Assembly (NCBI GenBank): GCA_036925085.1
Contig: JAUPFP010000015.1
Coordinates: 4,740,205-4,804,204, forward strand
Direction of reading: 5' to 3'
Source of the DNA: Brachycybe producta
Lineage: Eukaryota > Arthropoda > Diplopoda > Playtdesmida > Andrognathidae
DNA: 64,000 nucleotides
Numbering within the stretch: the stretch's first letter is position 1; every line of letters starts with the position of its first letter. Below the pieces are notes generated by a model. It searched no databases and was not told the origin of the DNA. It worked only from the letters and a program-made list of their open reading frames with translations. A program made the position numbers and the translations under genes. Of the stretch, positions 17,181 through 25,900 are shown one piece after another.

Positions 17181-17416
17181 ATTTCAAATCCTACAAAATC
17201 AGTGGAATATCCATCTAATATCTGCCATAAATCGTGGACGGAAACAATTAATTCTTTAGCATTCATCCAAATATTATATTCGGCACCCTCAAATGTTCTC
17301 AAATGTGTAGTACATACAAAAATAACATCAATGTCACTCAAGTCAATGATATTACACTCTGGTCTTAATGGGCACCAGGGTAATATGCAAATGTCCTGCA
17401 ACATGCACTCATCCAT
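17177..17416 (-). CDS. Accessory Cys/His protein A1 (type A), unknown function
   Basis: 79 residues from the ATG at 17416; an in-frame TTG two codons earlier is not needed. Motif C15-x5-C21-x13-C35-x2-H38 in the LPWCPLR context, followed by R-F-GAEYN-W and a helix (ELIVSVHDLWQIL). It is the first Cys/His ORF in sense order, 36 nt after the proline-rich ORF, and overlaps C1 by ATGA. It is a paralogue of A2 and A3. Confidence 0.75.
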   Translation of the reverse strand: MDECMLQDICILPWCPLRPECNIIDLSDIDVIFVCTTHLRTFEGAEYNIWMNAKELIVSVHDLWQILDGYSTDFVGFEI

Positions 17417-17452
17417 AAACAAATTTTCTTAACCTTACATATATAATCACCT

Positions 17453-17872
17453 TTAAACGTGATATGGCAATCCGTCGTCTGCCAATCGTTCGTCCTGTGG
17501 CTCCGGTGGTTCTCTTTCCACGGGAGACGAAGGAGGTGCGATGAAACCAGCAAGATCCGATCTCACGTTAAAGATTGGAGTTCCGTGAAGATAAAATTGT
17601 GCCACTCCACTCTCCAAAAAATGTACCGGACTTGGTATCGGACTTGGTATTGAACTCGGTGTTGGGCTCACCGGAGACGGCAAGCTAAATCGTACCGACT
17701 GGTAACCCGCCAACGGTCTTAGGTTAGCCAAGAGTAAGTGATACGCTAATTCCGCCTCGTCGATGAATCTTTCTCGTCGCTCTCGGTACTCTTCCTCCGT
17801 TATAATTCTAGGGGAAACTCTGCACACTGGCTTAAAATTGTTCAGTTTACGGTCTTCTGGTGCTTCGGCCAT
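17453..17872 (-). CDS. Proline-rich ORF, first gene of the element, unknown function
   Basis: 139 residues from an ATG (17872). The N-terminal 60 residues are charged and helical (EEEYRERRERFIDEAELAYH), the middle is a Ser-Pro repeat region (PSPVSPTPSSIPSPIPSPV at about 76-94), and the C-terminus is acidic and Pro-rich (PPSSPVEREPPEPQDE). It lacks the Cys/His finger of the following ORFs. The stretch is visibly GC-richer than the AT-rich element around it. A splice-acceptor-like CTCTTTTCCAG lies just before the ATG. It could be a captured host segment or an old element gene; I cannot tell which. Confidence 0.6.
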   Translation of the reverse strand: MAEAPEDRKLNNFKPVCRVSPRIITEEEYRERRERFIDEAELAYHLLLANLRPLAGYQSVRFSLPSPVSPTPSSIPSPIPSPVHFLESGVAQFYLHGTPIFNVRSDLAGFIAPPSSPVEREPPEPQDERLADDGLPYHV

Positions 17873-17874
17873 AA

Positions 17875-17890
17875 CCTGGAAAAGAGCATT
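17875..17890 (-). other. Candidate splice acceptor before the first ORF
   Basis: The sense strand reads CTCTTTTCCAG|GTTATGG with the AG at 17877-17876, three bases before the proline-rich ORF's ATG. Joined to the LTR donor at 19839 it would remove the PBS and leader from a message for the accessory cluster. Confidence 0.45.
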
Positions 17891-18225
17891 ATTACGATTC
17901 TTTCATCCCCCCAAACACTCTAATAAGGCCCATTAATCGATTACCTAATTAATCAATTAATTACTTTATGCGCAATTATGTATGCAATTTTGTATGGGAG
18001 CGTGCGTATGTGTGTTGGGAGCAAATCTTAAAAACAAGTACAATACAAAAACAATTTGCAAAACAATTGAAACAAAACAACTCAGGCAATATGACTTAAT
18101 TTAATCATGCACTTAATAGGCCACTTAATATCTTTTAGGACCCCCAAAAATCTTGATCAAAATCAATAATAATGTACTCAACATATCCACTCACAACAAC
18201 AATATGGGTAAACCTAAGAATCTTC

Positions 18226-18257
<32 letters not shown>

Positions 18258-19609
18258 CATTAAACCATTAATTGACTTGCAAATTTCATTATCTTCTAAC
18301 CCCAAAGTATTTTAACCATGATAAGATGAACACAAAGATAAATGAGGTCTCTAGCAGTAATATCTACCTCCTCCCAATCAAATCCTCTAAACCAGAACAA
18401 GTCAGTTAACTTTATGCAACAATACACTAACAATTTCCAGCTCATTTCTTTGTTCACCAGTAAGTATTTTTATTTAACCCCAGAATGCTTTAATTGCCCA
18501 TAAAGCAATAAAGAAATAAGCAATCTCTTCGATTGCTATTTCTATGTTTGTCCAGTCCAATTCTTGTACTAGACAAACCTCGACAATTTTGGTAAAAATG
18601 AAACAAAACAGTCTTAGATACATAAAATAAAAAGGTTTTAGTTGCAAACAATAATTCTACTATAGTAACCCAAGAAAATAATATTTTGCAGGGTTCTACA
18701 ATTTTAATAAAGATTAAATACTAAACACAAAAATTCAAAACTCATTAAGATACAAATAATTTTCAAAATTTTGAAAATAATCCCATTTAAGTTGTGAAAG
18801 ATCTTCTAGTATCTTTTAGCCACAAATGTTATTTGATATAATTAATTCCAAAATAAGCAATCAGTTGAATTCCTCAAATAACCCTAATTAATCCAAACCC
18901 AAAAAAATTTTTTAGTTTTTCTGAATTAGCCAATTCACACATTAACAAATAAGATATTCCACACTTAATGAAGCAAATCAATTAACTTTTCTCAAAATTC
19001 AATTAATTTTCTCATGTTAATCTCAATTCCAATTCACCCCTAAAAAATTACAATTAAAATTCATAAAATATCTCAATCAGCTTTCTAAAAATCAATTCTC
19101 CCTAGAACATGCAAATTATTCTCAGTTTTACTTCATAAATTAATCCAACTCTGTCTATCACTCAATACTCATTTCTTTAACCTCTTTGTTCATCAATTTT
19201 AAAACAAGGTAAGCATGCACAATTTATTCTGTAATCCAAAAAAAAAATTTTTCATGTATTCACTTTTTAGATCCCAATCAACATAATCTAATAATTTGAC
19301 CATATAAGCTTCAAAACAACTCAATTGTCTCAACTGAACTTCTTTAAAATAACCCAACTGTTAACCAAAGCAACTAATGAATTATTTAAACACCAAACAA
19401 AAAAAAAATCAATCCAACCCAATTGAACTCAAACTAATTTTATTTATCCAAATTTAGCCCAACCAAATAATAGGAAAAAGACAATACACTTCAATAAAAT
19501 ACACTCTAAAAATCAAATTGCCATCCCAAAACCCCAACTAATGTTCCAATTGCTTTGCCACAAAACTTTCTAATAAAACAATTCAACCACCCAACCGATT
19601 TTTTAACTA
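17891..19609 (-). other. AT-rich 5' leader, non-coding
   Basis: About 1.7 kb between the PBS and the first ORF, with no coding frame of substance. Plus-strand composition is A/C/T-rich with few Gs, so the RNA sense strand is C-poor. It contains an A26 tract (sense) at 18232-18257 and a faint direct repeat of about 178 bp (around 18299 and 18477, both starting AACCCCA). Packaging and dimerisation signals would be expected here but none can be identified by eye. Confidence 0.7.
18232..18257 (-). repeat. A26 homopolymer in the leader (sense strand)
   Basis: Twenty-six uninterrupted T on the plus strand. In RNA this is an internal poly(A) tract about 380 nt upstream of the first ORF. Its length may be affected by sequencing error. 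Confidence 0.9.
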
Positions 19610-19627
19610 ATCCTGTCGACTGCGCCA
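19610..19627 (-). promoter_or_regulatory. Primer binding site, tRNA-Ser-like
   Basis: The sense strand reads TGGCGCAGTCGACAGGAT, five bases (AAAAG) after the 5' LTR terminus CTTACA. It starts with TGG (complement of CCA), and GCGCAGTCG fits the acceptor stem of animal serine tRNAs with a G discriminator. Several Drosophila gypsy-group elements use tRNA-Ser. The inner bases (ACAGG) differ from the serine isoacceptors I know, so the exact tRNA is uncertain. Confidence 0.75.
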
Positions 19628-19641
19628 CTTTTTGTAAGTTT

Positions 19642-19676
19642 CCGTTTTCACGGCTATCACAGTGGTGTTCTGTGAT
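19642..19676 (-). promoter_or_regulatory. Paired hairpins between U5 end and PBS
   Basis: Same inverted repeats as at 2426-2460 (CCGT/ACGG and ATCACAG/CTGTGAT). Here they would form about 15-50 nt upstream of the PBS in genomic RNA, a position where reverse-transcription initiation structures are common. Confidence 0.45.
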
Positions 19677-19833
19677 TCCCCTTTCAGCCAAATAGTACCT
19701 ATTGGGTTTAGGGTTCGACCCTCCCAGCCAATGAAGGCTTATGTAGGGAATGGGTTTTGTAGTTTATCAGTGAGTGGTAGTAATTTTTTAATTTTCTTGG
19801 ACTGGGCCTAATAAAGATAACAAGAGTTGTTAA

Positions 19834-19844
19834 CCTTACCTTAG
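19834..19844 (-). other. Candidate splice donor in U5
   Basis: The sense strand reads CTAAG|GTAAGG with the intron starting at 19839, a near-consensus donor located after the AATAAA signal and before the PBS. It could pair with acceptors at 17876 and 8893. Confidence 0.45.
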
Positions 19845-19956
19845 ATGGCTTCTTGTTGTCTTCGGAGAATTATAGCTTCGTGAAAACACTTTCCTGGTCT
19901 CAGACTCAAAATCCAAATTACATGAAAAACCAACTCCTAGGTTTATTTCTCAAAAC

Positions 19957-20516
19957 ACTTCACAAACTCAACTCAAAACAACTCTAAGTCCAAATGACTT
20001 CACAAACTCAATTCAAAATAATTCTAAGTCTAAATGACTTCACAAACTCAATTCAAAATAATTCTAAGTCCAAATGACTTCACAAACTCAATTCAAAATA
20101 ATTCTAAGTCTAAATGACTTCACAAACTGAATTCAAAATAATTCTAAGTCCAAATGACTTCACAAACTCAATTCAAAATAATTCTAAGTCTAAATGACTT
20201 CACAAACTCAATTCAAAATAATTCTAAGTCCAAATGACTTCACAAACTCAATTCAAAATAATTCTAAGTCTAAATGACTTCACAAACTGAATTCAAAATA
20301 ATTCTAAGTCTAAATGATTTCACAAACTCAATTCAAAATAATTCTAAGTCTAAATGACTTCACAAACTCAATTCAAAATAATTCTAAGTCCAAATGACTT
20401 CACAAACTCAATTCAAAATAATTCTAAGTCCAAATGACTTCACAAACTCAATTCAAAATAATTCTAAGTCCAAATGACTTCACAAACTCAATTCAAAATA
20501 ATTCTAAGTCCTATTC
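19957..20516 (-). repeat. 40-bp minisatellite inside the 5' LTR, 14 units
   Basis: Fourteen 40-bp units. Units 5 and 9 carry ACTGAATTC (absent from the left array), and unit 10 starts ATTTCAC like left unit 6. Units 10-14 therefore align with left units 6-10, while units 1-9 differ from left units 1-5 in number and variants. Confidence 0.95.
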
Positions 20517-21637
20517 TTTAAATTTCTTCTAAGTCTCATCCTCTAAATTTCTTCTAAGTTCTTTCTTCTTTCTTTTTACTAAATCTATAACATATGTCCT
20601 CTCTTCTAGAACTCCAATGTAGGACTCCCTCTAGAATACGATGTTCATCGCATCTTGTTTAGTCAGAAATGAATTTTAAGTATTCTGATTGGTTAGAATT
20701 AATTTTCTAAAATTAAAATAACCAATCGGTCAACTGGCTTTTGATCTTCTTCTACGAACATCTGCCTAATATGCATCCGGTCGTAAAATTACAATTTGGA
20801 TTTTTTATAAATTTTTTACGATCGTCGATACATACTGTTATTTCCATTAACCGTCATTTTCTATGAATTAGTATAGTTAACCTTTTAACTTTTCATCGAA
20901 AGTTTTAGTTTTCGGCAACTCATAACATTTCATTTGAATGACTAACATTCCCAATGTTCCTTTATTTGGTTTTCTAGGCCCTCCGAAATGTATTTCTATT
21001 TAAATACGATTTTGGCCCTTTTACCCCTACTCTGTTGAGAACCCTAACATCATACAACTCTTTCGCTACTTGTCGGTACCTCTTTTGGGTTATGTTTGAC
21101 TTCACATATTGTTCCATTCATTTCATTATACTCATTCATAAGTTTCCTCTCTATAGTCTTCAATATACTCTATATATTATTAACGGCCCTTTTCTTAATG
21201 TGTTGAGAACCTGTTATGTGCTTTACTTTTTCTTTTAAACTTTTTATTACTTTGCTGTTTTGCATATTGAAGAGAGTGTATGGTAAAAAGTATCTTGTTA
21301 CACTTTTTCCATCCCTTCTTTCTTTTTATTTTTTTTCTATAATGACGTCATAATTATTTGTAAAACAGGTGGTCTTCTACCGTGTGAGTATGAAGTATAA
21401 ACCATATGTTTTTCTTCTTTAAGTGTCACATTTAAACTTTTTCATTGTTCAACTTTACTTTTCTCTTATTTTACACTCCACTAGGTAATCAGATTATATC
21501 AGGTTAATTAACCACTTCATCTATCTATCTATTACACTTTATAGTATGTTTTCCACTCTTTTCATTCTTTAATTACATTTAATTTTGTAAAAAAGTTTTT
21601 ATTTAACATGGTACACTTATTTGGGCTCACCCTTCTA

Positions 21638-21940
21638 AAGTGTGTGTGGGTGGGTTTAGTCTTTCTATTTCCCCCCTCTCTTGTTTTCTTTAAAAACTTT
21701 TTATTACTTTTTACTTGTGTGGGTGGGTTTCTTTTTTGTTTCCCCCCTTTCTTTGACTTTCTTCTTGCTTCGTCATTCTCTTATGGGTGGGTGGGTTTCT
21801 TTTACTTTTTTCAGCCTCTCCCTTTTTTGCCTCTGTTTACTATGAGTGTGTGTGTGTGGGTGTGATTCATTCATACTTTATCCACCCCCTCTTTTACTAC
21901 TACTTTCCCGCCATTTTTTATTTCCTCATTTTTTCTTCTC
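21638..21940 (-). repeat. GT/G-rich plus pyrimidine blocks in the 5' LTR
   Basis: Same four degenerate blocks as at 4262-4560, here in the likely U3 of the functional promoter LTR. Confidence 0.5.
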
Positions 21941-22045
21941 TTTTTTACTTCTCTTTCATTGTTTCTCTTTCTAGCTCCGCCTCTTTCTCTTTTTACTTTA
22001 TTTTAATTTTCTCTTTTACTAATTTCTGCCCCTCTTTCAAATTAT

Positions 22046-22084
22046 TGTTAGGTGTTGCTTTACTTATTTTTTCAACACCTAACA
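22046..22084 (-). repeat. Terminal 12-bp inverted repeat at the LTR edge (5' LTR)
   Basis: TGTTAGGTGTTG at 22046-22057 and CAACACCTAACA at 22073-22084, perfect arms around 15 nt. The outer arm is the LTR end next to the target duplication. Confidence 0.85.
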
Positions 22085-22088
22085 TAAA
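22085..22088. repeat. Target-site duplication, right copy (TAAA)
   Basis: TAAA immediately after the LTR terminus, continuing into the satellite as TAAATGAGCAAGC at monomer offset 98, in perfect phase with the next monomer at 22171. Confidence 0.9.
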
Positions 22089-22902
22089 TGAGCAAGCATA
22101 GACACTTCAATGACGCCCAATTTGAACTGGTGTAACTTTTGAAGCGTGCATTGCACACTGGAAATGAAGACATCACTGCATTCCAGACTTTACTGGGAAT
22201 GCATCAAATCCAACATTTCCATTCCCGCTCGTCTGGTTCACTTGCTATGAATTTTCAAAGTTACAGATAAATGAGCAAGCATAGACACTTCAATGACGCC
22301 CAATTTGAACTGGTGTAACTTTTGAAGCGTGCATTGCACACTGGAAATGAAGACATCACTGCATTCCAGACTTTACTGGGAATGCATCAAATCCAACATT
22401 TCCTTTCCCGCTCGTCTGGTTCACTTGCTATGAATTTTCAAAGTTACAGATAAATGAGCAAGCATAGACACTTCAATGACGCCCAATTTGAACTGGTGTA
22501 ACTTTTGAAGCGTGCATTGCACACTGGAAATGAAGACATCACTGCATTCCAGACTTTTCTGGGAATGCATCAAATCCAAAATTTCCATTCCCGCTCGTCT
22601 GGTTCACTTGCTATGAATTTTCAAAGTTACAGATAAATGAGCAAGCATAGACACTTCAATGACGCCCAATTTGAACTGGTGTAACTTTTGAAGCGTGCAT
22701 TGCACACTGGAAATGAAGACATCACTGCATTCCAGACTTTACTGGGAATGCATCAAATCCAACATTTCCATTCCCGCTCGTCTGGTTCACTTGCTATGAA
22801 TTTTCAAAGTTACAGATAAATGAGCAAGCATAGACACTTCAATGACGCCCACTTCGAACTGGTGTAACTTTTGAAGCGTGCATTGCACACTGGAAATGAA
22901 GA

Positions 22903-25900
22903 CATCACTGAATTCCAGGCTGCTCTTGCAATGTGATGCATCCAAAATTTCAATTCCCGCTCGTCTGTTTCACTTGCAATGAATTTTTGAAGTTATATAA
23001 ATATTCCAAGAGGTCCAGAGTATGGTCCATGAATATTTTCAAAAAATGACAAGAAATGAGTCTTTCAGATGCCCTGAAAAGCACCGAAATGAACTCAGGA
23101 GGGCCCAACAAATTTCAGAAGACCATGAAAACCCATAAATTCAAAAAAGTAAAAATTGTCAAAAAATGAAATTCTTCCAAGAGTCTACTCTTGGAAATTT
23201 TTCAAAAAACGGCCAAAACTGAAAGTCTTCTAGATGCCTTGAAAAGCATTGAAATGAACTCAGGAGGGCCCAACAGACTTCAGATGACTATAAAAACCGT
23301 AAACCACTTGCAATGAATTTTCGAAGTTACAAATCCATGAGCAAGCATAGACACTTCAATGACGCCCACTTCGAACTGGTGTAACTTTTGAAGCGTGCAT
23401 TGCACACTGGAAATGAAGACATCACTGCATTCCAGACTTTACTGGGAATGCATCAAATCCAACATTTCCATTCCCGCTCGTCTGGTTCACTTGCTATGAA
23501 TTTTCAAAGTTACAGATAAATGAGCAAGCATAGACACTTCAATGACGCCCAATTTGAACTGGTGTAACTTTTGAAGCGTGCATTGCACACTGGAAATGAA
23601 GACATCACTGCATTCCAGACTTTTCTGGGAATGCATCAAATCCAAAATTTCCATTCCCGCTCGTCTGGTTCACTTGCTATGAATTTTCAAAGTTACAGAT
23701 AAATGAGCAAGCATAGACACTTCAATGACGCCCAATTTGAACTGGTGTAACTTTTGAAGCGTGCATTGCACACTGGAAATGAAGACATCACTGCATTCCA
23801 GACTTTTCTGGGAATGCATCAAATCCAAAATTTCCATTCCCGCTCATCTGGTTCACTTGCTATGAATTTTCAAAGTTACAGATAAATGAGCAAGCATAGA
23901 CACTTCAATGACGCCCAATTTGAACTGGTGTAACTTTTGAAGCGTGCATTGCACACTGGAAATGAAGACATCACTGCATTCCAGACTTTACTGGGAATGC
24001 ATCAAATCCAACATTTCCATTCCCGCTCGTCTGGTTCACTTGCTATGAATTTTCAAAGTTACAGATAAATGAGCAAGCATAGACACTTCAATGACGCCCA
24101 ATTTGAACTGGTGTAACTTTTGAAGCGTGCATTGCACACTGGAAATGAAGACATCACTGCATTCCAGACTTTTCTGGGAATGCATCAAATCCAAAATTTC
24201 CATTCCCGCTCGTCTGGTTCACTTGCTATGAATTTTCAAAGTTACAGATAAATGAGCAAGCATAGACACTTCAATGACGCCCAATTTGAACTGGTGTAAC
24301 TTTTGAAGCGTGCATTGCACACTGGAAATGAAGACATCACTGCATTCCAGACTTTTCTGGGAATGCATCAAATCCAAAATTTCCATTCCCGCTCATCTGG
24401 TTCACTTGCTATGAATTTTCAAAGTTACAGATAAATGAGCAAGCATAGACACTTCAATGACGCCCAATTTGAACTGGTGTAACTTTTGAAGCGTGCATTG
24501 CACACTGGAAATGAAGACATCACTGCATTCCAGACTTTACTGGGAATGCATCAAATCCAACATTTCCATTCCCGCTCGTCTGGTTCACTTGCTATGAATT
24601 TTCAAAGTTACAGATAAATGAGCAAGCATAGACACTTCAATGACGCCCACTTCGAACTGGTGTAACTTTTGAAGCGTGCATTGCACACTGGAAATGAAGA
24701 CATCACTGCATTCCAGACTTTACTGGGAATGCATCAAATCCAAAATTTCCATTCCCGCTCGTCTGGTTCACTTGCTATGAATTTTCAAAGTTACAGATAA
24801 ATGAGCAAGCATAGACACTTCAATGACGCCCAATTTGAACTGGTGTAACTTTTGAAGCGTGCATTGCACACTGGAAATGAAGACATCACTGCATTCCAGA
24901 CTTTACTGGGAATGCATCAAATCCAACATTTCCATTCCCGCTCGTCTGGTTCACTTGCTATGAATTTTCAAAGTTACAGATAAATGAGCAAGCATAGACA
25001 CTTCAATGACGCCCAATTTGAACTGGTGTAACTTTTGAAGCGTGCATTGCACACTGGAAATGAAGACATCACTGCATTCCAGACTTTACTGGGAATGCAT
25101 CAAATCCAACATTTCCATTCCCGCTCGTCTGGTTCACTTGCTATGAATTTTCAAAGTTACAGATAAATGAGCAAGCATAGACACTTCAATGACGCCCAAT
25201 TTGAACTGGTGTAACTTTTGAAGCGTGCATTGCACACTGGAAATGAAGACATCACTGCATTCCAGACTTTACTGGGAATGCATCAAATCCAACATTTCCT
25301 TTCCCGCTCGTCTGGTTCACTTGCTATGAATTTTCAAAGTTACAGATAAATGAGCAAGCATAGACACTTCAATGACGCCCAATTTGAACTGGTGTAACTT
25401 TTGAAGCGTGCATTGCACACTGGAAATGAAGACATCACTGCATTCCAGACTTTTCTGGGAATGCATCAAATCCAAAATTTCCATTCCCGCTCGTCTGGTT
25501 CACTTGCTATGAATTTTCAAAGTTACAGATAAATGAGCAAGCATAGACACTTCAATGACGCCCAATTTGAACTGGTGTAACTTTTGAAGCGTGCATTGCA
25601 CACTGGAAATGAAGACATCACTGCATTCCAGACTTTACTGGGAATGCATCAAATCCAACATTTCCATTCCCGCTCGTCTGGTTCACTTGCTATGAATTTT
25701 CAAAGTTACAGATAAATGAGCAAGCATAGACACTTCAATGACGCCCACTTCGAACTGGTGTAACTTTTGAAGCGTGCATTGCACACTGGAAATGAAGACA
25801 TCACTGAATTCCAGGCTGCTCTTGCAATGTGATGCATCCAAAATTTCAATTCCCGCTCGTCTGTTTCACTTGCAATGAATTTTTGAAGTTATATAAATAT

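Larger units (their letters stand above)
2417..22084 (-). mobile_element. Giant Ty3/gypsy-class LTR retroelement with accessory gene cluster and phlebovirus-like env
   Basis: A complete 19,668-bp element bounded by TG...CA LTRs and a TAAA target duplication. All coding regions are on the minus strand. The Pol order PR-RT-RH-IN identifies Ty3/gypsy (Metaviridae); BEL/Pao is not suggested by the protease and integrase motifs, and Copia is excluded because integrase follows RNase H. Typical members are 5-9 kb. This one is enlarged by 2.3-2.45-kb LTRs, a 1.7-kb leader, about 3 kb of extra ORFs before gag, and a two-ORF envelope. The two LTRs look identical outside a 40-bp tandem array, and gag and pol are open, which suggests a young insertion. 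The satellite phase is preserved exactly across it. Confidence 0.96.
19633..22084 (-). repeat. 5' LTR (right copy, 2452 bp)
   Basis: Contains the promoter for the genomic RNA. It matches the left LTR except for four extra 40-bp units. Sense order: terminal hairpin (22084-22046), GT/G-rich repeat zone, T/A-rich U3, 40-bp array, AATAAA (19947-19942), U5 with a donor-like site, hairpin pair (19676-19642), end at 19633. Several TATA-like strings exist (for example TATAAAA near 20806-20814 in sense) but none can be chosen with confidence. Confidence 0.95.

Noticed and set aside
19506..19691. 61-residue ORF spanning U5, PBS and leader
   Set aside because: Crosses the PBS and has no recognisable features; it would be an upstream ORF at most.
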